Positions 7,637 through 14,814 are shown, numbered from the stretch's first letter. The stretch: DNA of 22,976 nt from Firmicutes bacterium UBA3930 (GCA_002385885.1 DGEI01000011.1:1-22976); one strand, 5' to 3'. The notes: generated by a model from the letters alone, not told the origin. Translations and numbers: made by a program.

Positions 7637-8278
7637 ATGTATGTAAAGAGCAGGATGACAACGAATCCGTTCATCATTTCTCCCGAGCATACCATTCCGG
7701 ATGCGCAGGAGATTATGATGAAACATGGGATAAGGCGTCTGCCTGTAGTTAAGAATGGCAAGTTGGTAGGTGTTGTTACCAAGGAGGATATTGAGAGATA
7801 TTCACCGTCAAAAGCAACCAGCCTCAGCATGAGTGAGATTACTTATTTGCTGTCCAAGACAAAGATTAAGCAGATAATGACAAAAGATCCTGTTGTCATC
7901 CCACCAAATGCCTTGTTGGAAGAAGCGGCTATATTAATGCGTGATCAAAGGGTTGGCTTTTTGCCGGTAGTTGACGGTGACAAGCTGGTCGGAATTATTA
8001 CTGAAAGCGATATATTTGATGCATTTATTGAGCTGCTGGGGTTCCGTGAACGGGGTACACGTTTTACCATTGAAGCAATTGATGAGCCAGGCGTGCTGCT
8101 AAAGCTGATAAGCATATTTACAGGATATGGCGCGAATATTACACGAGTAGCTGTTTACCGCGGAGCGGGCGGAAAAAGCGATGTGGTTGTCGGAATAAGT
8201 TCCCTGAACACAGATGAAATAGAAAAATCAATTGAAGAACAGGGGTTTAAGATACGATATAAGCTGCAGAATAAATAA
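7637..8278 (+). CDS. CBS-CBS-ACT domain protein (AcuB-like), last gene of the liv operon
   Basis: A 213-residue soluble protein with two CBS motifs (about 1-60 and 72-132) and a C-terminal ACT domain (about 140-205, 'IDEPGVLLKLISIFTGYGANI'). CBS pairs usually bind adenine nucleotides and ACT domains usually bind amino acids. The same architecture is annotated AcuB in Bacillus. Its ribosome binding site (TTAGGGGGG) overlaps the livF stop and the gap is 4 nt, so it is co-translated with the transporter. A reasonable inference is that it senses branched-chain amino acids and/or cell energy state and modulates the transporter or related metabolism. No catalytic or DNA-binding domain is visible. 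A terminator follows directly. Confidence 0.88.
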   Translation: MYVKSRMTTNPFIISPEHTIPDAQEIMMKHGIRRLPVVKNGKLVGVVTKEDIERYSPSKATSLSMSEITYLLSKTKIKQIMTKDPVVIPPNALLEEAAILMRDQRVGFLPVVDGDKLVGIITESDIFDAFIELLGFRERGTRFTIEAIDEPGVLLKLISIFTGYGANITRVAVYRGAGGKSDVVVGISSLNTDEIEKSIEEQGFKIRYKLQNK

Positions 8279-8286
8279 TAGTATCA

Positions 8287-8326
8287 GGGCTTAGCCGGTG
8301 TTGTATTTCATAGGTTAGGCCCTTTT
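8287..8326 (+). terminator. Terminator of the liv operon
   Basis: GGGCTTAGCC (8287-8296) pairs with GGTTAGGCCC (8313-8322), ten pairs including two G-U, followed by TTTTGCTTT. It starts 8 nt after the CBS-ACT stop codon. Confidence 0.8.
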
Positions 8327-8389
8327 GCTTTGTCAGAATTGCCAATGATAATTCCATTTATATGTTTAATATATAGTGAGGTGTGGAAT

Positions 8390-8680
8390 ATGGTGACTAA
8401 ACAAGCGTTATTGCTGATTGTTGCTGTTTGCTTGGTATTATTATTGACCGGATGTATTCCGGGCGACGGCACAAATACACCAAATAATCCGGCAGGGTTC
8501 TTCTGGGGGGTATGGCATGGATGGCTGGCCCCAATATCGTTAATAGTGCATTTTTTTAATAATGAGATAAGGATATATGAGATCAATAACAGCGGCTGGC
8601 TTTATGATTTTGGTTTTTACATTGCTATAATCGGGGGTTTTGGCGGATTATCACTGTCAAGGAGAAAGAAAAAAGATTAG
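8390..8680 (+). CDS. Small lipoprotein with C-terminal membrane segment, function unknown
   Basis: A 96-residue protein read from the ATG at 8390 (AGGTG ribosome binding site). A longer in-frame ATG at 8330 lies inside the preceding terminator region and has no site. Residues 1-17 form a signal peptide ending in a good lipobox, LLTG-C. The middle has aromatic residues ('GFFWGVWHGWLAPISLIVHF'), followed by a short loop, a hydrophobic glycine-rich segment ('FYIAIIGGFGGLSL') and a basic SRRKKKD end. I recognise the WHGW-API pattern from small conserved membrane proteins without a known function. It stands alone between two terminators. With the lipidated Cys outside and the basic tail inside, the C-terminal helix would cross the membrane. 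Confidence 0.75.
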   Translation: MVTKQALLLIVAVCLVLLLTGCIPGDGTNTPNNPAGFFWGVWHGWLAPISLIVHFFNNEIRIYEINNSGWLYDFGFYIAIIGGFGGLSLSRRKKKD

Positions 8681-8692
8681 ATAACAAGATTT

Positions 8693-8720
8693 AAGCCCCT
8701 TCATAAGAAGGGGCTTTTTT
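8693..8720 (+). terminator. Terminator after the small lipoprotein gene
   Basis: AAGCCCCTT (8693-8701) pairs with AAGGGGCTT (8708-8716) across a 6-nt loop, followed by more T. It lies 12 nt past the stop codon. Confidence 0.92.
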
Positions 8721-8788
8721 ATGAATCATAAAGATTCGAACATATTATTAAAAATATCTGAAAATGTTCGGTTTTTTTAAAAAAGATA

Positions 8789-8817
8789 TGGACCTCAAAC
8801 AGATTATAGTATATAAT
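8789..8817 (+). promoter_or_regulatory. Probable promoter of the CofE-like gene
   Basis: TGGACC (8789-8794), 17 nt, TATAAT (8812-8817). The -35 box is a weaker match than the -10. It is the only clear promoter in the spacer between the lipoprotein terminator and the CofE-like gene and predicts a leader of about 100 nt. Confidence 0.5.
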
Positions 8818-8921
8818 CACAATCGGGCATAGACTAAATTTGCTGTTGAAACAATGGTATAACAAAGCCAACAGGATAACCGGATTGGATGATTCCTGAC
8901 CTGGGAAGTGGAGGTATATTA

Positions 8922-10094
8922 ATGAGAACTATTGGAACACAGGCCAAAGGTATACGTTTACCGATTATTCGCAAGGGTGATGACCTGATAGAAATTGCAG
9001 CAAGAGCCGTTTTAGAATCGAGCCAAATAGAAGGATATAGTTTAAATGACAGAGATGTGTTGGGGATTACGGAAGCGGTAGTAGCCCGGGCACAGGGGAA
9101 TTATGCTACAATCGATCATATTACATCAGATATAGTTAATAAATATCCTGACGGCGAAGTCGGGGTTGTATTTCCCATATTGAGCCGGAATCGTTTTTCA
9201 ATGATTCTTCAAGGCATCGCACGTGGTGTTAATAAAGTTTATCTGCAGTTAAGCTATCCTACCGATGAAGTGGGCAATCCCATTCTGACCTGGGAGGAAC
9301 TGGATGAAAAAGGAGTAAATCCATATAGAGATGCATTAACTGAAGAAGAATTCTACAGATATTTTGGTCATGGAGCAATACATCCGTATACCGGCATAGA
9401 TTATATCAAATATTACAAAGAACTGGCAGAGGATATTACCATTGTGTTCTCAAACGATCCCAAAACAATACTGAGATATACACCCCATGTTCTGACTGCT
9501 GATATCCATACACGGTTGAGAACAAAGCGATTGCTCAAAAAAGCCGGGGCCAGGACGGTGTATGGACTGGATGATATACTGAATCAACCGGTGAACGGCA
9601 GCGGTTTTCATCCTCAGTATGGTCTGCTTGGATCAAACCGGGCTTCTGAAAACACTGTTAAACTATTTCCAAGGGATGGAGATATATTTGTAAAAAAACT
9701 TCAGGCACGGCTTAAAGAACTTACCGGCAAAAAAATGGAAGTTTTGATATACGGGGACGGTGCTTTTAAGGATCCGGCCAGCGGTATTTGGGAGTTGGCT
9801 GATCCCTTGGTTGCTCCTGCCTATACTGATGGTCTGGATGGCACACCAAACGAAGTTAAGTTAAAATATTTGGCCGATAACATCCATCCTGGTGATGGCA
9901 ATATTGAGCAAAGTATTAAGAATATCATTAAATCAAAAGAAAAAGATATGGCCGATAAAATGATTTCACAGGGTACTACTCCCCGTCGGCTGACAGATCT
10001 GCTTGGAAGCCTGTGTGATCTTATAAGCGGCAGCGGAGACAAGGGTACTCCTGTTGTGCTTATACAGGGATATTTCGATCATTATGCAACCTAG
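8922..10094 (+). CDS. CofE-like protein (coenzyme F420-0:L-glutamate ligase fold), orphan
   Basis: A 390-residue protein read from the ATG at 8922, which has GGAGG 7 nt upstream. An earlier in-frame ATG at 8889 has no ribosome binding site. The N-terminus 'RLPIIRKGDDLIEIAA', the stretch 'DRDVLGITEAVVARAQGNY', and the later 'YGDGAFKDP' (about residue 280) and 'EVKLKYLADN' resemble the F420_ligase family (CofE), whose archaeal and actinobacterial members add glutamate to coenzyme F420 in a GTP-dependent step. It is longer than the archaeal enzyme (about 250 residues) and has its own middle part. No other F420 gene is in the window and most Clostridia are not known to make F420, so the real substrate is open; an acyl-glutamate ligase on another cofactor or peptide is one possibility. 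It is monocistronic, with its own promoter. Confidence 0.7.
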   Translation: MRTIGTQAKGIRLPIIRKGDDLIEIAARAVLESSQIEGYSLNDRDVLGITEAVVARAQGNYATIDHITSDIVNKYPDGEVGVVFPILSRNRFSMILQGIARGVNKVYLQLSYPTDEVGNPILTWEELDEKGVNPYRDALTEEEFYRYFGHGAIHPYTGIDYIKYYKELAEDITIVFSNDPKTILRYTPHVLTADIHTRLRTKRLLKKAGARTVYGLDDILNQPVNGSGFHPQYGLLGSNRASENTVKLFPRDGDIFVKKLQARLKELTGKKMEVLIYGDGAFKDPASGIWELADPLVAPAYTDGLDGTPNEVKLKYLADNIHPGDGNIEQSIKNIIKSKEKDMADKMISQGTTPRRLTDLLGSLCDLISGSGDKGTPVVLIQGYFDHYAT

Positions 10095-10142
10095 AGCATG
10101 ATTTAGGACAAAAAGACATAAAATGTAAAAAACTATGCGATA

Positions 10143-10171
10143 TTGACAACGATAGTTGTTCCTGTTATATT
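10143..10171 (+). promoter_or_regulatory. Strong promoter of the flavoprotein/DUF1667 operon
   Basis: Consensus TTGACA (10143-10148), 17 nt, TATATT (10166-10171) with the extended -10 TG at 10163-10164. The transcript should begin near 10178, giving a leader of about 114 nt that contains a terminator before the first gene. Confidence 0.85.
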
Positions 10172-10205
10172 TATATTGGTATGAAGCTAAAAACCAATAG
10201 TGCAA

Positions 10206-10271
10206 ATGGCGCGAGATGTGAGAAGCCATATTAATCAAGCCGCAATGAGGCTGGATTAATATGGTTTTTTT
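10206..10271 (+). terminator. Leader attenuator: terminator with a competing hairpin
   Basis: CCATATTAATC (10226-10236) pairs with GATTAATATGG (10254-10264), an inner GCC/GGC pair extends it, and TTTTTTT (10265-10271) follows. It lies between the promoter at 10143-10171 and the first gene at 10292, so transcripts of the operon must pass it. An alternative hairpin, ATGGC (10206-10210) with GCCAT (10225-10229), takes up the base of the terminator's 5' arm. This layout is that of protein-dependent antitermination. GlpP of the Bacillus glycerol genes, which binds leader RNA of glp operons, is the closest known parallel given the GlpA-like product; that link is inference. It could also act on any read-through from the CofE-like gene. 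Confidence 0.8.
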
Positions 10272-10291
10272 ATTGCAGGGGGGAAGGTTTA

Positions 10292-11752
10292 ATGTACGAT
10301 ATTATAGTAATTGGTGCCGGAGTTGTAGGTGCCAGCATTGCAAGGGAGTTAGCCCGGTATAAGCTGAATATAGCCGTTCTGGAGGCCGGTTCTGATGCGG
10401 CGGCCGGGAGTTCGGGCGCCAACAGCGGCATAGTGCATGCAGGTTATGATTGTAAGCCGGGTACTCTGATGGCACGGCTCAATGTTCAGGGAAATGCTAT
10501 GTATGATCGTATATGCAAAGAATTGGATGTTCCATTTAGACGTAACGGTTCCCTGGTTTTGGCTTTCAACGATGAAGATGTTTTTCAACTTGAGCGTTTG
10601 ATGGTTCAGGGTGTAAAAAATGGTGTCGCGGATCTGAGGCTTTTGCCGGCCAATGAGGTTCTTGAAATGGAGCCCAGCATAAATCCCGGTGTAGTAGCTG
10701 CTTTATGGGCTCCCACAGGCGGAATAACATCTCCATATGAATTAACAATTGCTATGGCTGAAAATGCAGCAGACAACGGGGTGGAATTTTATTTTGAGCA
10801 TAGAGTGGAATCCATTGAGAGGAAAGAAAATGATAAATTCCGCATTATAACGTCCAGGCGGGATTTTGTTGCCAGCTGCGTTATAAATGCAGCAGGTGTA
10901 AATGGGGATGTTATAAGCAAAATGGCGGGTGATGATTCGTTTATAATACATCCAAGGAAAGGCGAATACTGCCTCTATGACAGAAAATGGGGCAATATGG
11001 TCAGCCGGACGGTATTTCAGCCTCCGTCAAATATGGGTAAGGGGGTGCTGGTGACACCTACTGTAGACGGCAACTTGCTTATCGGCCCTAATGCAGTTGA
11101 CACAGAAAAAAGAGATGATGATTGCACTTCTGCTGAAGGTTTGGCTTTTATATACAGCAAAGCATTGGAGTCGGTCCCTTCTTTGCCTGGAGATGGTGTT
11201 ATAACGGTATTTGCCGGTTTGAGAGCAATAGCCGATGAAGGAGATTTTATAGTACGTCCCTCCGGTGTGTCTGAAAAGATTATTCATGCTGCCGGTATTT
11301 GTTCGCCGGGGTTGACGGCTGCCCCGGCCATAGCCAGAGAGGTTAATGCCATTTTGACCGGAATTTGCGGACCTCTGGAGTTAAAAAAGGATTTTAATCC
11401 TATTCGTAAAGGGATTAAGCGTTTTCGTGATATGGATTGGGAAGAAAGGATGCAAATAGTGAAAGAAGATCCAAAGTACGGGCGGATAGTTTGCAGATGT
11501 GAAACGGTGACTGAGGGAGAAATAGTACAGGCACTGCGGACAAAACTGCCGGTGAATACGACTGATGCAATTAAGCGCAGGACCAGAGCCGGTATGGGCA
11601 GATGCCAGGGCGGCTTTTGCACTCCCCGTATTATGGAGATAATTGAAAGAGAACTGGGAATTCCCATGGAATATATTACAAAGAAAGGCGGCAGCTCGAG
11701 AATAGTGCTTGGAAGGATCAAAGACTTTTTAGAAGAGGGTGGAGAGCTTTGA
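10292..11752 (+). CDS. GlpA-like FAD-dependent oxidoreductase with C-terminal BFD-type [2Fe-2S] domain
   Basis: A 486-residue protein. Residues 1-370 form a DAO-type FAD fold: 'IIVIGAGVVGASIARELA' (4-21) is the dinucleotide-binding motif, followed by 'SSGANSGIVHAGYD', and near the end 'HAAGICSPGLTAAPAIA' closes the FAD site. Residues about 395-450 form a BFD-like domain with Cys401-x-Cys403 and Cys438-x4-Cys443, expected to hold a [2Fe-2S] cluster. This architecture is that of anaerobic glycerol-3-phosphate dehydrogenase subunit A and related 2-hydroxyacid dehydrogenases. The ATG has GGGGGGAAGG upstream. The stop overlaps the next start by 3 nt. The companion genes match the common clostridial set often labelled glpA-glpB-DUF1667, but the substrate (glycerol-3-phosphate or a 2-hydroxyacid) cannot be fixed from sequence. 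Confidence 0.85.
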   Translation: MYDIIVIGAGVVGASIARELARYKLNIAVLEAGSDAAAGSSGANSGIVHAGYDCKPGTLMARLNVQGNAMYDRICKELDVPFRRNGSLVLAFNDEDVFQLERLMVQGVKNGVADLRLLPANEVLEMEPSINPGVVAALWAPTGGITSPYELTIAMAENAADNGVEFYFEHRVESIERKENDKFRIITSRRDFVASCVINAAGVNGDVISKMAGDDSFIIHPRKGEYCLYDRKWGNMVSRTVFQPPSNMGKGVLVTPTVDGNLLIGPNAVDTEKRDDDCTSAEGLAFIYSKALESVPSLPGDGVITVFAGLRAIADEGDFIVRPSGVSEKIIHAAGICSPGLTAAPAIAREVNAILTGICGPLELKKDFNPIRKGIKRFRDMDWEERMQIVKEDPKYGRIVCRCETVTEGEIVQALRTKLPVNTTDAIKRRTRAGMGRCQGGFCTPRIMEIIERELGIPMEYITKKGGSSRIVLGRIKDFLEEGGEL

Positions 11753-13032
11753 GTGTAAAAACAGAGGTTGCAATAATTGGAGGCGGGCCGGCCGGACTGG
11801 CAGCAGCTTTATCATGTTACCGGCATGGTATAAGGAATATAATGATATTGGAAAGAGATGAACATTTGGGCGGAATTCTCCAACAGTGTATTCATAACGG
11901 GTTTGGATTGCATTGGTTTGGTGAAGAGTTAACAGGACCTGAATATGCCCAGCGGTTTATCGATGAGATAAGAAAGACTGGGATTTCTTGTTTGTTGAAC
12001 ACTATGGTGATTGAGATAAAAGAGGACAAAACAATATATGCAGTTAATTCCCGGAATGGGTTAATGGAAATAAAAGCCAATGCTGTTATACTTGCCATGG
12101 GATGCAGGGAGAGGACGCGGGGAGCCCTGAGAATTCCGGGAGGACGGCCTGCCGGAGTATATACAGCAGGCATGGCGCAGCGGCTGATCAACATAGAGGG
12201 GTATATGCCGGGAAGGGAAGTTGTGATACTTGGTTCCGGCGACATTGGTTTAATAATGGCCAGAAGGTTAACCTGGGAAGGCGCCCGGGTAAAGATGGTT
12301 TGTGAGATTATGCCCTATTCTACCGGGCTTATACGAAATGTACGGCAATGCCTGGATGATTATGGCATTCCTTTGAAATATAACCATACCGTTATCAGGA
12401 TTCACGGTAAGGAAAGGCTTCAGGGCGTGACAGTTGCCCGTGTTGATGATAAGCGCAATCCCATAAAAGGGACCGAGGAATATGTATCGTGTGATACCCT
12501 GCTTTTATCCGTCGGATTAATTCCGGAAAATGAACTTAGTGAAGGAGCGGGAGTGAAGTTGGATCCCATAACAGGCGGCCCAATTGTGGATGAGTTCAGG
12601 CAGACCAGTGTACCGGGCATTTTTTCCTGCGGCAATGTGCTCCATGTACACGATTTGGTTGATTACGTCAGTAAAGAAGCTGAAATAACCGGTGAAGGTG
12701 CGTACCGCTATATTAACGGCCGAAGCCCTTCGGATAGCGATTATCTTCAGGTAATTCCGGGCAAGGGTATACGCTATGTTGTTCCCCAGCGGATTTATGG
12801 GGACAGTGATGTGGAATTCTATTTCAGATCCAATGGCATTTATAAAGACGGTACCGTGGAACTGACTGATGGTGAAAAGGTTCTTGCTTCAAAACGGCTG
12901 ATGCGTATGGTTCCCGGACAGATGGAACGATTAATCCTGAAAAGAGAACTTTTAACGGGGGTAAGCAAAACAAAGAAATTACAGTTGAGATGGAGAAACC
13001 GAAATGAGGAGGATGATGCGGAATGCAGCTGA
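11749..13032 (+). CDS. NAD(P)/FAD-dependent oxidoreductase (Pyr_redox_2 type), partner of the GlpA-like protein
   Basis: A 427-residue flavoprotein. 'IIGGGPAGLAAALSCYRHG' begins at residue 9 (GGGPAG at 11-16) and binds FAD. A second nucleotide motif, LGSGDIG (161-167), should bind NAD(P). 'LAMGCRERTRGALRIPGG' lies between them, and 'PGIFSCGNVLHVHDLVDYV' near 290-310 is the usual closing FAD motif. The conserved block 'GGILQQCIHNGFGLHWFGEE' (41-60) marks the subfamily found beside GlpA-like proteins; there is no thioredoxin-reductase CxxC pair. It starts with TTG at 11749, preceded by GGTGGAG and overlapping the upstream stop. It probably hands electrons between the GlpA-like subunit and NAD(P)H. 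It stands where glpB stands in classical operons but is not a typical GlpB. Confidence 0.82.
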   Translation: MSVKTEVAIIGGGPAGLAAALSCYRHGIRNIMILERDEHLGGILQQCIHNGFGLHWFGEELTGPEYAQRFIDEIRKTGISCLLNTMVIEIKEDKTIYAVNSRNGLMEIKANAVILAMGCRERTRGALRIPGGRPAGVYTAGMAQRLINIEGYMPGREVVILGSGDIGLIMARRLTWEGARVKMVCEIMPYSTGLIRNVRQCLDDYGIPLKYNHTVIRIHGKERLQGVTVARVDDKRNPIKGTEEYVSCDTLLLSVGLIPENELSEGAGVKLDPITGGPIVDEFRQTSVPGIFSCGNVLHVHDLVDYVSKEAEITGEGAYRYINGRSPSDSDYLQVIPGKGIRYVVPQRIYGDSDVEFYFRSNGIYKDGTVELTDGEKVLASKRLMRMVPGQMERLILKRELLTGVSKTKKLQLRWRNRNEEDDAECS

Positions 13033-13379
13033 TATGTATATTGTGCCCGAGAGGGTGTCATATACAAATTCATCCGGGAAAAAACGGGGAATGGGAAGTT
13101 GAAGGGCATGGCTGTAAGCGGGGCAGGGATTATGCAATTCAGGAAGCTGCATGTCCTTTAAGAGTTTTTACCACTTCTTTATGGGTGGATGGCGGGGCTC
13201 ACAGACTGGTATCTGCCAGGACCGACAGAAGCATTCCAAAGGACAAAATTATTGAATCCCTGAAACTTACAAAAGGGTTAACAGTTAAGGCTCCCATCGA
13301 TATTGGCGATGTGCTGATAAAAAATATTGCCGGTACCGGCGCTAATCTTGTGGCAACCAGGAAAGTAGACAGAATATAG
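13023..13379 (+). CDS. DUF1667 family protein
   Basis: A 118-residue small protein with Cys5, Cys8 and Cys12 in 'CILCPRGCHI', Cys31 in 'GHGCKRG' and Cys44 in 'AACPLRV'. This Cys pattern and the 'CPRGC' start are characteristic of DUF1667, nearly always found after a GlpA-like and a Pyr_redox_2 gene. The cysteines probably hold a metal centre, so the protein may be the third electron-carrying subunit; this is inference, as the family has no established function. The ATG overlaps the previous gene by 10 nt, with GAGGAGG upstream. After its stop, a 9-bp bulged hairpin (13383-13407) without a T run is the only terminator candidate. Confidence 0.85.
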   Translation: MQLICILCPRGCHIQIHPGKNGEWEVEGHGCKRGRDYAIQEAACPLRVFTTSLWVDGGAHRLVSARTDRSIPKDKIIESLKLTKGLTVKAPIDIGDVLIKNIAGTGANLVATRKVDRI

Positions 13380-13382
13380 CCG

Positions 13383-13407
13383 GTTGGAACAATACATGTT
13401 CCTCAAC
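13383..13407 (+). repeat. Stem-loop after the DUF1667 gene
   Basis: GTTGGAACA (13383-13391) pairs with TGTTC and CAAC (13397-13401, 13404-13407) with a 2-nt bulge. There is no immediate T run, so it is at best a weak terminator or a 3'-end stabilising hairpin. Confidence 0.4.
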
Positions 13408-13557
13408 TGCAGGGCTTTATTGATATTTTGGTTTTATATAATGAGCATCAGGCAAATTGGTATTGGAGAAAGATTAAAAGAGAGTGTTCACTTGTTGAAT
13501 TATGGGGTGTATAATGAGAACAGATGACAATACTGAGGCATCGGGAGGCGGAAGTCT

Positions 13558-13923
13558 ATGATATTTATCGGGATATTCGGTATACAGGATAAACAAAGAG
13601 TGATACGTGAATACCCAAATATTGTTTGTAAGTGCGGCAAACTCTCCAGGGGTGAGCTGATTGAGCATTTCACCTATTTTCATTTGTTTTTCATCCCAAT
13701 ATTCAGATGGAACAGAAAGTATTATATGAGGTTCAGGTGCTGCAACAGGATTTTCAGGGTACCGGATGATTATGCAAAAGAAATAAAGGACAGCGGCGAT
13801 GTGGATATAAACCGGCTTGAAGAGATATCAGCATATGAACACGCCAGCAACCGGTGTCCTGACTGCAGTGCAGTGCTCCATCATTCATTCGCTTACTGTC
13901 CGTACTGCGGGCAAAAGATATAG
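13558..13923 (+). CDS. Zinc-ribbon protein (zinc_ribbon_15 type)
   Basis: A 121-residue protein. The N-terminal half has Cys24, Cys26 and then Cys61-Cys62 around an aromatic stretch 'YFHLFFIPIFRWNRKYYMRF', the pattern of the small zinc_ribbon_15 family. The C-terminus adds a second zinc ribbon, Cys100-x2-Cys103 and Cys114-x2-Cys117 ('RCPDC' and 'YCPYCG'). No enzymatic domain is visible. GGGAGGCGG precedes the ATG. A possible -10 box TATAAT lies at 13437-13442, but no good -35 matches it. Its role is unknown. It could be a membrane-associated adaptor, as the aromatic stretch is hydrophobic but short. Confidence 0.75.
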   Translation: MIFIGIFGIQDKQRVIREYPNIVCKCGKLSRGELIEHFTYFHLFFIPIFRWNRKYYMRFRCCNRIFRVPDDYAKEIKDSGDVDINRLEEISAYEHASNRCPDCSAVLHHSFAYCPYCGQKI

Positions 13924-13926
13924 GAG

Positions 13927-13960
13927 TTTATAAATAAAGGGAAACCATTAACGGTTTCCC
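13927..13960 (-). terminator. Terminator overlapping the 3' end of the degV-family gene
   Basis: On the minus strand GGGAAACC (13953-13960) pairs with GGTTTCCC (13939-13946) around a 6-nt loop, then TTTATTTATAAA. The TAA stop codon of the DegV-family gene (13948-13950) sits in the loop, so the final codons form the stem's first arm. Confidence 0.7.
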
Positions 13961-14814
13961 CCCATAAAGAATACTGCCACCGTACCAGGTCCCGAATGGG
14001 AACCGATTACAGGGCCGATGGAGTTTATAATGATATCCTTAACCTGGAACCTGGAACGTATCAGCTCAGCAAGGTAATCTGCATCGTGCCGTGAATCTCC
14101 ATGGCTGATGGCTATAACCTGCTGTTCGGGGCTAATAATATTCTCTTCCATTTTTTCCACCAGTGTACGCAGGGATTTCTTCCGGCCCTTTACCTTAATT
14201 CTCGGAATGAGGCGGCCTTCGTCATCAACATTTAAAACAGGTTTAATATCCAGAATAGAACCAACAAAAGCGGCGGTTCCGGATAGTCTTCCACCTCTTT
14301 TCAAATGTCCAAGATCCTCTACAGTAAACCAGTGGTGCAGCTTTAACTTGTTATTCTCCACCCAATTTATAATCTCTTCTTTTGATGCTCCTTTTTCAAG
14401 CATATCAATGGCATAATAAACCAGCAGGCCTTCTCCCAATGAGGCACTCTTTGTATCAATTATGCTGATATCTGCCTCCGGGATTTCCTCAGTTATCATA
14501 TTCCGGGCTATGAGGGAATTGTTATAGCTTCCGCTCAAGGCAGAGGAAAAGCAAAGGTAGACTATCGATTTTCCCTCAAGCACATACTTCCTGAATAGAT
14601 TTACATATGTTTGGGCGTTTACCTGGGATGTGGTAGGCATTTCACCATTCCGTATCGCATCATAAAACTCTCTGTATGATATGGTCTGTCCCAGATCATC
14701 CGGGCAATCCTTTCCCTTAAAATGATAAGTAAAATTAACAACAGGAATGTTATGCTGTTTTACATACTCAAGGGGGAGATCACTACATGAGTCGATTATT
14801 ATAACGGTCTTCAT
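13948..14814 (-). CDS. DegV family fatty-acid-binding protein
   Basis: A 288-residue soluble protein. DegV proteins bind a long-chain fatty acid and, in Firmicutes, act as the FakB subunit that presents fatty acids to the kinase FakA. Seen here are the N-terminal 'IIIDSCSDLP', the lipid-head-binding loop 'MPTTSQ' (59-64) with Thr61-Thr62-Ser63, 'CFSSALSGSYNNS' (88-100), 'VEDLGHLKRGGRLSG' and 'PVIGSHSGPGTVAVFF' near the end, all diagnostic. Length is normal (about 280). The ATG at 14814 follows GGAGGG. No fakA is nearby. Palindromic sequences lie upstream. Confidence 0.93.
   Translation of the reverse strand: MKTVIIIDSCSDLPLEYVKQHNIPVVNFTYHFKGKDCPDDLGQTISYREFYDAIRNGEMPTTSQVNAQTYVNLFRKYVLEGKSIVYLCFSSALSGSYNNSLIARNMITEEIPEADISIIDTKSASLGEGLLVYYAIDMLEKGASKEEIINWVENNKLKLHHWFTVEDLGHLKRGGRLSGTAAFVGSILDIKPVLNVDDEGRLIPRIKVKGRKKSLRTLVEKMEENIISPEQQVIAISHGDSRHDADYLAELIRSRFQVKDIIINSIGPVIGSHSGPGTVAVFFMGGNR

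Noticed and set aside
8737..8770. SOS (LexA) box
   Set aside because: The halves CGAAC and GTTCG are right but are separated by more than 20 nt, not the 4 nt of a real site.
13441..13527. 28-codon open frame after the DUF1667 gene
   Set aside because: No ribosome binding site and no protein-like features.
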